Origin: Gelatoporia subvermispora B
Lineage: Eukaryota; Basidiomycota; Agaricomycetes; Polyporales; Gelatoporiaceae
Direction: 5' to 3'
DNA: 64,000 nucleotides
NCBI GenBank assembly: GCA_000320605.2
Contig: KB445791.1
Location: forward strand, 2,661,057-2,725,056
Below are positions 33,755 through 46,155 of the stretch, in pieces. How positions within the stretch are numbered: position 1 is the stretch's first letter; the number at the start of each line of letters is the position of its first letter. The notes beneath the pieces are model-generated. The model made no database searches. It was not told the origin of the DNA and saw only the letters and a program-made list of their open reading frames with translations. The position numbers and the translations under genes are program-made.

Positions 33755-36700
33755 TCATTCATCATCAGCACCCAGAAGCCACCCAATACCTTTCTGCAAA
33801 ACCCTAGAAGCCTGTGCTGAGACCTCCACGCCGTCCGTCCTGGTTCTACTCCCATCACGGCTGTGCGAGCCATCGTGATCATCCGCGAGGTGAGTGCGAC
33901 CCCTATTCCCGACGGAGAATGGCAGATTGACCGCTAAGCTGAATGCCTTGTTCGCTAAAGCGGCTGCATCTTGGGCATGTATTGGAGAATGAGGAAGATG
34001 AAGGTCAGGCATGCGCAGCTGCTGGAGTCGGGCAGTAAGCGAGGGCGTAGCGTCTGAGCGATGGGTTATCCGTTTGTGGGGAGACAGGTTGCGCGAGACA
34101 CCACCTCGGCGGGTCGAGAGCCTTCCGCGACGCTCCTCCAGGTCGTCTTCCTCTAGACGATGCCATGCTGGAAGGACGTCGTGCAATTTGTCGGCCGGAC
34201 AGAGCTCCAGGGCACGACCCATCAGCATGAGCTTCTTCTGGACGTCGTCGAATTCCGGGTGGCGTGCTAGCTGGAAGCAAACCACCCAGCAGACTTCACC
34301 GGCTTCCTGGACCCCAGTGTCGTCCACATCTCGACGCAAATTATTTGCCCTCAGATCGAGCACTGTTTGCACCATACGTTCACATGTCTCAAAGGCGCGT
34401 TGGAAATCCTCCGCTTGTAAGGCGGTCTCAACTAGCATAGCAAGCGTCTTCACCTCCGCGACGATATCCTCGCGGAATCCGAGCTTGTGCACCAGCTCCA
34501 GGATGACTTGCGTATGCTTGTATGCGTCCTGGTTACTCGAGAGGACCCGAGAAAGTAATGACAGCCTATCCTTGGTCAATCGTATCTCAAGCGGCGTGAT
34601 CGGTGTGCCGTCTCGAGATGTCAGGTTGAAAGAGCATAGCCGAGAGGTTGCCTCTATGAACTCCTTTTCCTGGGTCAATCGAGGTGATGGACCGGGGATA
34701 TCGAGGCTACCATAAATTAGAGCATGTACTGATAATCAGGCATCAAATATGCTCACCACTCGTAGGCAAGTTTCATGTCGCCGAAATGATAGTTGCCCGA
34801 AGCGGCGTTCTCGTAGAATTCCTGAGAGCATTGCAAACAAATGTCCTCAATGACGTTCGAGTCAAGAGACCAATCGATGGTGGTGGAACGGAGCATGACC
34901 TTTGCAATATCGAACCCTGCGCAGATCAATTCAAATTCGCGACGACGAGAGCTAACAGAAAACGTACTGCCGGTACTGAGTAAGCCACTGAAGAATATTC
35001 GAACAACATCATCCCTTGAAAGCAAACAGAACGCGCTTCGAGAACCGTTCTCCCCAGAGCCTGACAATTTCATCATGTCCTCCAGCAACCACTCCCAATC
35101 GTCTTGAGTATCGAGCTTCTCCTCAGCACCACCTGCACGACGCGCCATTCGATTCGCCCAAGACCGTTGCTCCGCAATATTGCTATTGCTCTGGAGGAAC
35201 CATCTAAGTGGTGCTGGAACGCTCCATCGCGCCAGAATCTCTCCGGATTCAAGATGAACGTCAAGGACATCTAGAGCATGCGACAGTGCGGATAGTGGGA
35301 GGGGCTTGAAGAACAGAAGGAGATCTGACGGGGTACAGCGTGGTCGTGTAGTTGATGGCGTCACGAAAGCTCCTAGTGATGCGATGGTGGTCTCCGCTTC
35401 ATCTGCTTCGTCCTCATCCTCAGATGGCGCTTCCCAGGCAGGGAGGCACTCAAATATTCGGCTCATCGTGGGCCAGGCGTCCAAGCGGTCGCTTCCGTAC
35501 AGACAAGCGAGTGCCAGTCTGACCATGTCCTCATCGTTCTTGAGGAGACGCTGAGCAGGAGGCAAAGTGGGCTTCGACGCCTCGAATATCGCTGCAACGA
35601 TATTCAGCGGGGCTTCGAGGATGTAATCGTGGAGATAGCGATGGGGAAGTGCTGGATCTGGGCGACCCGCACGCTCTGCGCGCGATTCAAGGACGAAGAG
35701 GTAGGGCATCACGAATTTCACGATGTCTTTTGCCACTGTCACTGGGGTTGACTGTGCGAGGTATGCGCGGACCACATCCGGTGGTTCCATGGCCTTCCAA
35801 CGCGCTAATGTCCAGTCATCAGCGACTTCGGGCTCACGAGTTGCATCGTACACAAGCCTAGCGAAGAGACTCAGTTCCTCGCCGAGCTCATCGAGGCCCG
35901 GAATCCCTTGGGATGCAGCATGTTGCACCAGTGCAAGCGCGGCATCCACCATTCCAATGGAAGAGGCCAGAAGGTCAGCTTTGCCTTGGTACCAATTCGA
36001 CAACTCCCCGCCCGTCAACGACTCTGGATACGCCTCGAATCTCAGTGCACCTTGTGCCTGAAGCGCAGAGGGCTGAATTATATGCGACTCAACGAGTACG
36101 TCTTTGAGAGAGGCGCTTTCTGAGAAGTCCAGCTCCGCTCGCCAAGGTTCTGGCTTCGGTTTTGTCTCCATATCGAGAGCGGGGTCATAAGCCGGGAGCA
36201 GCTCTCGGAAAGTGGATGGGAGCGCATATTCCGGCACGCTGTCGAGTATGCTGAGACGGTATGGCCAGAGCTGCGAGCCGTGCCGTCGCGTAAGTATGTG
36301 GAGCGCTGCAGCTTGTTCCAAGGAGGCAAGCGTACAAGCCAAGTGCAAGAGGTCGGCAGTCATGAAGGTGCTGAGCGGTATAGGTGGCTCGCCGGGCGGA
36401 GACGTAGTGGATTTCGCCGCAGTGTTGTCCGCGCCCTCACCCCAGGGGTCATCCTCCCACTCATCCTCCACCAATGGGTCCTCCGTTCCGTCCACGGTAG
36501 TCGGGGCTTCGTTGCAGATCTCGACGAACGTGTTCAGCCTATCCAAGCGATCCAGTAGGATAGCTCGTATGTGACATAGCTGAGCATCTGCAGGTTCTTC
36601 CGCGAAATAGGACAGTAACGAGGCACGTCGCCTCCGCTCCTCCGTCTGCGTGCCCTGCGGGTCGGACCCTGTCTCAAGCTCCGCATCGTCGGATGCTTCT

Positions 36701-36963
36701 CCTGTAGGTTCGCCAGGACTTTCGTACGTGCTCTTGCTGCGAATGAGAGCGGGCTGCGTCCTCTCGACACCTAAGTCGAGTAGGGACCGCTGCGTAACAG
36801 CGTCTTCGAGTGTCCTGTCGAGGCAGGCGGCCGCCACCCAAAGATCATCTTGAATGGGCTTCAGGAGTCGCCCGACCACGTCTACGGTGACTTCTACGTC
36901 TGTGAGGCGCGTCCATTGGGTGCAAAGGTCTTCTGAGGAGGTGGAGGTAGCAGCGGACGCCAT
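33755..36963 (-). CDS. SEC39: Sec39-domain protein of the Dsl1 tethering complex
   Basis: Peripheral ER protein needed for Golgi-to-ER COPI vesicle tethering. Two exons: a long one ending ...MKLAYEW-like and a 3' exon joined as GDMKLAYEC-LDIPGPSPRLTQEKEFIE by an intron of about 47 nt ending near 34709. The solenoid includes DDLWVAAACLDR near the start, YLHDYILEAPLNIVAAIFEA, DMVRLALACLYG, LARWSVPAPLRWFLQSN, and in the last exon LSLLSRVLSSNQDAYKHTQ and LVETALQAEDFQRAFETCERM. I prefer the ATG at 36963 (MASAATSTSSEDLCTQW) because homologues begin close to this point; in-frame ATGs at 37002 and 37098 would add up to 45 residues. Confidence 0.88.
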
Positions 36964-37342
36964 TGAGCTATTCGACACGTGCATACGCGCATTCAAAGGC
37001 ATGACGTGGAGAAGCGCCGGCCTCGACTTAGTGTCCGTTCCGAGACTTACTGATACCGGCACAACCTCAAATGCGCCAGACTGCGTGCAATGCTCCATCA
37101 AAAAATAAGTTCGGAAGCTGAAGCAAGGCGGAAGAACTCGAGTGACGGGTGTAATAGTGTTACACATGCGTGATGCAAAAGGTTATAATACAAATCCCGC
37201 AGTACCCATAGGACGAAATCTCCACACTATAGAGCTACTTTTGTACGGCAGACGATACAGTTCCGACGATGTTGAGCACTTCATCCACCAGGTCGGAGGC
37301 CCGCCAGTATGCTGGATGCGTATGCACCGCCAGGTAGAGCGC
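36964..37342. other. Region between SEC39 start and NIP7 stop (both minus strand)
   Basis: Holds the SEC39 promoter and the NIP7 3'UTR. The SEC39 frame stays open up to about 37167 with alternative ATGs at 37002 and 37098. Nothing else seen. Confidence 0.5.
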
Positions 37343-38148
37343 TTAGAACAGAGTTTCCTACAAAGACCGTTTAGCCACAGTCAGTCGCAAGGGGAATCCA
37401 GGCTTACCTCGTCACGCAGGTACTCTCCAACATCACTGTTGAATAGAGTGTATCAGTTAAACGTGTCTGAGCGGCAAAAATACACATACGCTTGGTGGAA
37501 GACTATGATGGCAGTTGGGTCGAGTTTGCGTGTATCAACAGTGGAGCGTGCAGTCACACCGAATCCCTAGGGACACAAAGGTCGGTTTCGGATGTTTAAA
37601 TTGCATTCGGGTGGGAACGCACTAATGGAACGTCATTCATGCTGTAGACCACTACTCCTTGGTGTTCGGGTGTGTCCTCCGTAATACGACCGAGGTGAGC
37701 CTTCAGGACGTGGTTGCCGTAAAGGAAAGGCATCTCGCCATTTGGCTTGATCCAGACCTAAAGTACATGTTATTTGATACGTACGTATTTAACGTATGGA
37801 CCTACGCACCTTGTACTTGGCATACTGGGCAAGATAATCAAGCGCGGTGATATGCAGCTTGAACTTCCCGCTCTTCGAAAACTTCCCAAAACACGTTCCC
37901 AAGCTGATCAGGTTTGGTCTTGCAACAGAGATACCCAGGCGCATTGAGGACTCGGAGACATAGAACACGCGGTCCTTATGTAGTCGAAAACAGTACGGTT
38001 CATCTGGTCGGTCGATGAGATGAACAAGGTTTTTGCCCTGTGACAGATCGTTAGACACCTGAGTTGACACCGAGCAGCCAGTACGTACGACATAGTTGGC
38101 GAGCTTGGTGAAAACCGCCTTGCTCTCTTCCTCTGTAAGTGGACGCAT
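37343..38148 (-). CDS. NIP7: 60S ribosome biogenesis protein Nip7
   Basis: Nucleolar PUA-domain protein for 27S pre-rRNA processing and 60S assembly. The ATG at 38148 starts [20 protein letters not shown]. Joined exons read [20 protein letters not shown], then [20 protein letters not shown] and [19 protein letters not shown], then [39 protein letters not shown] and finally [12 protein letters not shown]. About 180 residues, the standard length, and very highly conserved. Five introns. The longer upstream frame to 38238 belongs to the promoter. It is divergent from NRDE2, 245 bp between starts. Confidence 0.96.
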
Positions 38149-38393
38149 CCTGTGAAGACTGGCGAGCTCGTCGGACCCAAGTGAGGAAGGAGAAAAGTGC
38201 GAATCTGAAGATTCGATCACAGCTGCTGTTCTGGGCACGTACCACGTGCGAGATCAGCTGCCCGATATGCCCGCGACATGCTCGTCAAGCGCTTATTGAA
38301 CGCATTCACAAGTACTCTACGTTACGGCCCTCTCGCACTTGGAGAAGGCTTGTGTCATTTAACCCTAGTGACGCGTGCAGGGGCACATGCACT
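38149..38393. promoter_or_regulatory. Compact bidirectional promoter NIP7 / NRDE2
   Basis: 245 bp shared upstream region. It contains a CACGTG core at about 38249 and an AACCCTAG (telobox-like) element at about 38360. Assignment of function is inference. Confidence 0.45.
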
Positions 38394-41300
38394 ATGTCCG
38401 CGCCCTCGTTCTCCTCATTTCCGCCTACATTTAGTTCCTTCCCAGATCTAGAACCAGGTCCAAGTCAGCGCGCATCCACTCCGAAGGATCAAGATCGTCA
38501 CTCGAGGAAGCTCAAGAAGGCTAAGGAGGAAAAGCAGCATAGAGACAAGACCAAAGATGAGCAGAAGTCTAAGCATCACAGGTCTAGGCATGAGTCTAGC
38601 GACGAAGACCATCGACGTCCCGAGAAACGGCGGCGAGAGCAGCGCTATGGAGGGTCTGACGATGAGCGGCGGAAAGCAGCTGAAGACCTAAGTCAATCTC
38701 GCGTGGCAGACGAGTATGAATCGCGGAGAGCGACCTCACCTCCGTTGTACTACACCGATCGCAAGGCCGACTCTTTGAACGTGCGTTACGGTGGCTTGCA
38801 TGCCGGGGACGTACCGCGCCATCACCTGGTTGGTCGTGAGTACCCGGGACTTTATAAGAGTGACGTCTAATAAATCACAAGTTGGAAGGAAAATCCTTGG
38901 TCTTGACTCCGTGTTCACGGTAGTGCACAGAGGCAACAAAGGTATCGAGGTCGGTATTAGCGGCAGACGCAGGGTACGTGCGGTAGTTTCCTGTTGCTTG
39001 AGACCTGTGAATGAACCATCTGCCCCTAGATGCCTGGTCTTACGGACTCGAGCACACGCCATCTCCTGTCCTCTACACCCACTCGGAGACTCCTTCCGTC
39101 CTCACGTGATAAGGACAAGTACCAAGAGGTGGAAGGCTTCTTGCGCATCTCCTTCAGTAGGAAGCAGCATGCTGAACCATCATACCGATCAATTACTGCC
39201 TCCAAGCACGATGCAAGAGATTCAGAATCTGGCAGCTCATCATCTGACAATGAAGCTTCGGACGATGTCGACGATGACTCGGACACTATACCAATGTCAT
39301 CACTCCAGGAAACGATCAAGACTCTTGAGGAACGCCTGGCAGCGGACCCGTCGTCAGTCTCAACATGGCTCTCACTGTTATCGTACACGTTGTCCACAGT
39401 ACCGCTCATCTCCAAGAATGCACCGAAAGCTCGGTCTGACATCACACTCTCTGTCCTATCCCGTGCTCTGGAGGCCCATCCATCCAACGCTCGGTCGAAG
39501 ATTTTACGGCTCAAGTATCTGAAAGCTGGCGAAGAAGCGTGGAATTGGGGCAGGCTTAGAGATGAATGGGAAGACACTCTCAAGATTGGCGGAGCGGACC
39601 TTTGGGTCGAGTGGCTCGACTGGAGGGTACGGACGGCCGACCATGGGATAGATGGCATTGTAGAAGATTCGAGTCGAGCGTTGCGATCTCTGGGTCACAC
39701 AGAAGTGGACGAGATCAGTAGACTACGAATCCTCTGGAGAGCAGCAGTTGCATTCCGAGAAGCAGGTACGTATCAACGTATGCTTGCACTCGTATCTGGA
39801 TCACTCAAGTATCATAACCGCTGACAGGTTACGTCGAGCGTGCCACTGCACTGTTCCAAGCACAAGCGGAATTGTAAGTCTTGTGCAACATACGGTTGAA
39901 ACCTAGTAGCTGATCGGCTCCGTAGCACGTACAAGATGCCGCCGGCATTGACCTCTCAGTCAATGGAGGGTCAGCTCGACGCGCTAGAAGAGTTCTGGGA
40001 ATCTGAAGTCCCGCGCATTGGAGAGCCCGGCGCTACGGGCTGGGCTTCCTGGGATTCGTCTGGGCGACCAGACGTTCAAGGCCCCTTAGGCCGCAGCCCA
40101 CCGAAACCAGCAGACACGGGCAGTGACCCATATTACCAGTGGTCCACATATGAACTACTGTGCGATCGCACCCAGCTCCTCCCGAGACGGTCCACGGATA
40201 GTGAAGCAGACGCTGACCCATACTCTACCATACTGTTCTCGGATCTCCGACCGCTCATCGTCCCGTTGCACACTGAACGTGCGCGCCACGCCCTGCGCCT
40301 GGTCTTCCTTGCATTCCTTGGACTGCATGTACCGGGTTTCGTAGAGTCGCTGTCCGCGGATCCGAAGGACAGTACAGATGCTCGCTGGACGCATGGACAT
40401 CTTGTCACTGCGCCATATATCGCGGCGCTCTTCCCTGCAACAACCGGGCGCAAACGGATCACGTCCGATTCGCAAGCGGGCGTTCTGATTGGCCGTGAGC
40501 CTGAGTACCGTAGTGCCTTTGGACCAGTTAAGAACTGGAGTTACGACGTTCTTGGACCTTTCGAGGGTACAGGGACCCGGTTACTCGTGTGGGGTCCGGA
40601 AGACGTAGCAGAAGTGAACCAGGACCTCGTCAAAGGCGTTTTCCGGCATTGCAAGTTCACAGGACAAGAAGACCCTGGATGGGATGTCTTATCGCTAGCA
40701 TTTGAGACCGCCATCAATGCAGACAGGTATGCTGTATGGATAACACAGGAGACGGATCCTAATGTTCCATGTAGTGCCACAAGGATATCCAAACAACTGC
40801 TTGCCATGGCTCCAGATTCGCTCAGGCATTGGGCAGCGCATGCTCGGCTGCAGCGCCACCGGGGACGGTTCAAGGATGCCCGTAAAGTCTATGAGGCTGT
40901 CCTCTCATCTCGGGCAGGCCGTCCTGGCGAAGGCCAGATGTGGTGGGACTGGGCCGAGCTGGAGTGGCTCAATGGAACGCCGGACGCAGCACTCAACATC
41001 ACGTTGCGGTCTGCGGGCACGCAGGGCAGTGGCGGCACGGCCATATTGCGTGCAAAACGGAGCTTGGAGGATGCGTCTCGGACAGCAGCCTCGGATCCAA
41101 AGGAACGAGAGGCTTGGATCAAGCTCCGAGCATTGCTCGAACTGCTGACTGCCTCTCCCGGAGCTGCTCTGGCCGTGCTCGATGAGCATTTAGGAGTCAT
41201 GAAGATCGGGACGCCCGCCCATGAGGCCCTCACAATCGCGTCTCTGGCGCTCGTTTACAATTATGGAATGATCCTGCGCAATCCGGTGCCTCCAGTGCTG

Positions 41301-42029
41301 CTGCGGGAGAGGGCGGAACGTGCTATCGAGGAATACCCGAGCAATACGGTCATCCTCGGCATGTTCCTGGAAGCCGAGAAAGGGCAGGGAATATGGGGCC
41401 GGGTGCGGACTACGCTAGGAGAGAACACCATAGAGGGTGTAGCGAAAGAGAAGGACCTGGCTAGGCGTGTCTCGGAGATCTGGGTAGCAGGCTGGGAGAA
41501 GGGTCGGTGGGAAGCGGAACAGGAGCGGACGAGAGGCGGTCTTTCGGCCGCTGCGCAAGCTGACCGGTACGTTGCTTGCACGAAAGTCACGGACGCACGA
41601 CTCACGCAAATCCAGAACTCGAGGGAGTTCCATATTGTGGCGACTCTGGATCGAATTTGAGATTAGAGCAGGCCAACTCGAACGTGCTAAAAAGCTGCTG
41701 TTCCGGGCAGTCGGGGAGTGCCCGATGACTAAAGGTGTGTGTGTGTTGGACAGAACCTTGTTGAAGCGCTGCAACGAGGCTCATGCTACGTGGCAGAATT
41801 ATACATGGCGGCGTTTGGGCCGCTCCGCAACGTGTTTTCTCGGCGGGAACTACATGAATTGGCAGAGACAATGGCGGAGAGAGGGTTGCGTATGCGACGG
41901 GGACTTGACGAGGTGGTTGGAGACTTTGGAGGGGAAGAAAAGAGGAGGGATGAGGACAATGGGTCCGGGTCAGAGATGGATGAAATCGAGCAGAGCGCGC
42001 GGGAGCGTCGGCGCCTAATGCCGTACTGA
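38394..42029 (+). CDS. NRDE2: NRDE-2 family nuclear RNA-processing protein
   Basis: Nuclear HAT-repeat protein that works with the Mtr4 helicase in RNA surveillance, splicing and small-RNA silencing (fission-yeast Nrl1, animal NRDE-2). The ATG at 38394 begins MSAPSFSSFPPTFSSFPDL, then a Lys/Arg/Glu-rich region (KLKKAKEEKQHRDKTKDEQK). Next come RKADSLNVRYGGLHAGDVPR, typical of the family, and an acidic Ser linker. The large HAT domain starts near LEERLAADPSSVSTWLSLLS and contains ILRLKYLKAGEEAW, AFLGLHVPGFVE and LWRLWIEFEIRAGQLERAKK. The C-terminus is acidic and ends RRRLMPY. Six introns join cleanly; the last (G-TGTGTGTG... to GGCAG) gives TK-ELYMAAFGPLRNVF. Confidence 0.92.
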
Positions 42030-42407
42030 CGACACGTGTATTTGGCGGTGTTTGTATGCGGGGCAATGAGATTTGTATGTATTTGTACTCTGTGGCGTCC
42101 GATCAGGTTGGTCACTGGTGCATGTGCGGTCGAAAGTCTCACTGCAATCCCACCGCCAAAGCACTCGACGCCCGCATCGTCCTCCCTCGACAATCGCCTC
42201 GTATTTCTTTGTCTTCGCCGTCTCCTGGCCCCTTTTGAAGCCTACGAGGCCCCGTCTCTCTCTGCAATTTCCCTGCGCAAGATCGACTCCCATGCTTGCG
42301 CAATAACTCACGCTCCCTCCCTCTATCTCTCCGTCCCCGGCCCTACCACTTTCGCACTCTACAATCTGCCCCTCGGCTGTAATTCTCCTTTCGGATTTCT
42401 AGGCTCT
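42030..42407. other. Intergenic region NRDE2 / BYR4 (tandem)
   Basis: 3' end of NRDE2 and the CT-rich leader of the next gene. An upstream reading frame continuous with the BYR4 frame has no ATG until 42408. A CACGTG core lies at about 42034. Confidence 0.5.
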
Positions 42408-45181
42408 ATGAACACAATTCCAGCTCCTTCTATTGTTCTCTCTCGGGAAGAATGGCCCGACGCCGATTTTGATTTACCCGATGGCGAACCTATTCACGCA
42501 TCGGACGCCGAGTCAGACAAAGACGACGGTGGCCTGGACGAAGACTGGGATCTAGAGATGGACCTCGGCAAGACCGGAACTGCAAGGACTGCACTTCCTC
42601 TCATCCACAACCTTCGCCAGCCCAGTCCATCTATCATGCCTCCCCAGGTCTTCACTATCCGGCCACCGCTACATGACTCGCCTATCGAAGACGACGATGA
42701 GGGAGTGTCCACGATCAAGGTCGCTGCATTTTTGGCCGCACCATCCAAGGTTGCTGCTAAGCGGCCACCAAGTCCGGTTGATGAGGATTTCGAGGATGGT
42801 TTCGCGCTCCCGGACGACCTCACTCAGCTGTCACTACGACCCTCATCACTAGCTCATCGGTCTTCCAAGGCGTCCATTGAATGGGGCGACAGAGATCAGA
42901 CGGTGTCATCACAGTCGTCTTCCGACACCTACTCCACGTTTGGCTTTGCCGACCACTCCCCATCATCCAACTACACATCAGCGTCTTTACCCGAGTCTGA
43001 GACGGAGGAAGACGAGGATGAGGGCGAGTTGGATGGTTTGGTCATTCCCACTGGGCTCTTCGAGTCAGGTCATGGTGCAAAGAAGCTTACCAAAATCTTG
43101 GAAAAGAAGAAGGCGACCTTCGCTGACGACCAAGTCAAAGTCGTCAGCCCTGACCCGGAAGACGACTTCGAGATTGGCCTTATCATTGACAACGATGTCG
43201 AACTTAGTCCAAGCCGACTCATCCAGCATACGCAGACCATCAAGCACTCAGCATCCGGCTTCATTCGTAGCAAGAGCGTTCCGCCGAGACCACCGGCGTC
43301 TATACGGCCACCATCGCGATTGAGGAACGATCGCGCCAAGGAGCCCAGCAACCCGCCAGTATCTTCTGCGCAACAGTTCCGCAAGCTTAATCAACCGCCT
43401 TCCCCGCCGGCGAGACCCGCCACTGTACGCGTGCAGACGTACAGTCAAGCGCTGACATCCAATCCTCCGCCCCCTTCCCCATCGTTCCTCACTCCTAAAC
43501 CAGGTAGTCTGCGCGTCCAGAAGTCTCATAGTGGTCTGAAGCCCTCTTCATCACCACCCTCTACCCGCAACCTCGGACGCAAAGCTTCCCTACCTTCTCT
43601 ATCGGAGTCCACGCAGGCACAAGCATCAGCATCTGGTTCCGGGTTTGCTGCTGGCAACGTGCCAGGCGCACGGTATGATGCCCCTACGGCGTCCTCTCGT
43701 GCTAAGACGCACACCAACTCCGCGAGTCGTGTGTATGCCCTTGACTATAACGTTCCTCCGGCGCGACCGTCGACACCATCGTCGAATCCTGCTGCCCTTC
43801 GTCTCACCTTGCCAACATCATCATTTCGGATGAAATCGCGAGCACCAATATCGGCGGTATTCCCTCAGACAATTGCACCCGTGGTTCCACCAATCGGTAG
43901 ATCCGTCTCCCCCTTGCCCACCCCGCGCCCTCCGTCCTCGGCTTCGTCCAAACCGCCTTCGCGATCTGGCCATGTACAGACTCAGAGTCTACCGTCCCAG
44001 TCTGCAGTGAAGGTGCTCAAACGTCCTAAACGACAACGCACGTATGGAGATGGGACGGAGTTGGACGGCTTTGACGACCTTCCTCTCGACCGGGACAAGG
44101 AAGGTCGTTATCGGACGCAACCTAAGGGGGCCGGTGTGCGAATACCTGGTGGGAGCTACCCCAAGCAAGGCGATGCTGCGTTTGGGAAGGGTACCCTGAG
44201 AAAGAAGGGTAAGAGAGAGCCATCCTTTGGAGCGATGGGTAAGTGCTCGGACTAGCTATCGATATTGAGGATGTTAATATTCTCACTAGACGCACCCAAA
44301 CCCGCTGCACCAACAGCGAAAACACTCAAGCGCACTGGACGTATAGAATTCAGCGCGAAAAGTTCTGAACCAGCTGCCGAGCTCCCCAAGGCTCGGGATG
44401 GAGATGCACCTACGAAGAAGCGCAAGGCTCCTGCACAGGCATCAGGCCCAACGCGTCGCAAGCCAACGCTCATCCGCAATCTTGGCGGTGCTTCTGCTCC
44501 CAAAGGTGAGTCCAACATTCGGCTTTTTCGTGAAACGCAGTTGAATTGACGGGAACAGTCGTCGGGGACATGAAATGGAATCCCACTACTCTCCGGTGGG
44601 AAGGCAACGACCAAGTCCTCCGCGACTTCGATGCCGCAGTCGGCACATCCACACGCCCTGCGTTAATTACCCACCTCACTGGGTCTTCCATCGGCTCCCC
44701 GGTGGGGTCTTTCGCAGCCGGCGCCCGGGTGGTCGGGAACATGATCTTCGACCCGTCGCGGATGTGCTGGATATCTACACTATCTCCCGAGGAGGATGAG
44801 CCCGACGTCTTCGCCGACCTCGCCGACGACGAGGACGAGGACTGGGAAGCGAAAGCCAGCACGATCCGTGCGAGCCAGCAGCTCCAGAGCACGTCCGCAG
44901 CACCCCCGGATACCTCTTCTAGCACGGAGAGTCGCACGCCCACGAGTCCGTCGCGGAAACACACACGGTCGCACTCGGAGACAGAGAGCGATCGCTGTTC
45001 CCGCGCGTCGATGGTGTGCGATATCGACGACACGTTCGTCGATGTATGTCGTGAGGCGGAGCAGCGGCATCGTGCGGAGCTCAAGGGGTGGATCTTGTCC
45101 CCGTCCGCCGCGGCACAGGACGAGCAGCTTGATCGCACATACCTCTATGAGATCCGCGCGTTGGCCACCCGCCAATACTGA
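42408..45181 (+). CDS. BYR4: Byr4/Bfa1, subunit of the two-component GAP for the septation GTPase
   Basis: Partner of Bub2/Cdc16 at the spindle pole body; the pair is the GAP that restrains the Tem1/Spg1 GTPase of the mitotic exit/septation network. The ATG at 42408 starts MNTIPAPSIVLSREEWPDAD. The long middle is Ser/Pro-rich with acidic clusters and repeated SxxS motifs. The conserved C-terminal region is clear: PKRQRTYGDGTELDGFDDLP, then PTLIRNLGGASAPKVVGDMK, WNPTTLRWEGND, and ARVVGNMIFDPSRMCWIS ahead of acidic residues. Two introns (44239-44289 and about 44507-44559) each begin after a G (phase 1). About 890 residues. Phospho-regulation by polo kinase is known for the family. Confidence 0.9.
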
Positions 45182-46155
45182 TATGTCTTTCTTTCAGCAT
45201 TCTCGTCTCCAGGTACTCTCTGTCCGTCGCATATATCGATCGCTCACGACCTCACGACATATTCTATTTACTGCATTGCTTCTCGTACAAAAATTTGCCT
45301 TTTTCTACCCCGATCCCTCACTCCACCCTACCCGTCCTCCCCCCCTCTTCTCTTTCGCTGTGCTATTTTGTTTTGCATGTTCTTGGATTGTGTCTCGGCT
45401 GCCTATCTTTCCGTCGTCGTTCCTGTCTTCGTCGTCTCGTTGTGTATGACGCAGCTACCTCTATGCATATATGTTGAAACACCACTCATCGTGTGCGCAA
45501 GCACTCTCCTGAGGTTGAGGACAAAGGTAATAGTAATGATATACACGATACCCGATCATACTACAACGTTCCAGCGGTATGTACGGCCATCGCTACAGGA
45601 TTCGGCGAGAACAAAATCGAGGAGGTAACAAGACTAGGAGAGATGACGAACAAAATTCTACACAACGACCCGAGGCCGACTACATAGCTGTACTATGCAC
45701 AGACTCAAGAGGCCATTGAATGGTATCAAGATCCAAAATTCCGCGGGCGCCACAAACGCCACGAGGGTGAGTTCACAATGGGGAAACATTGTGCGGGAGT
45801 AAGAAGAAAGGTACGTAATAAATAACTAGTAACCGGGCGAGGGTCAGGAGAGTAGGGTAGTGTGATAATACAGAGACAGAGAGGTAGAGGAGTGCATAGG
45901 TGAGACGTATAATCACAGACAGGGAATTAACATTCGAGGGTGCAGTAACACGGGGGTACTGGCCACGAGCGAGGGAAGAAAGAAAGCGCAGACCAGAGCA
46001 TAGACGACAGACAAAACAAAGCTAACTGATAGATAATCGCGAACAAAATGTCGAGCGGACTTGGGGGCCCATCGGGAGCGTTTGAGGCGGCGGAAAGGGC
46101 GTGTGTTACGGGCGATACGAGCCGATCCTGACACGAGAGGATGTGGGTTGGTGTG
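45182..46155. other. Convergent 3' region (BYR4 / C2H2 gene)
   Basis: Nearly 1 kb. The left part is strongly T- and pyrimidine-rich (about 45190-45450), likely BYR4 3'UTR; the rest is A/G-rich and likely the 3'UTR of the minus-strand gene. No coding gene supported. Confidence 0.5.
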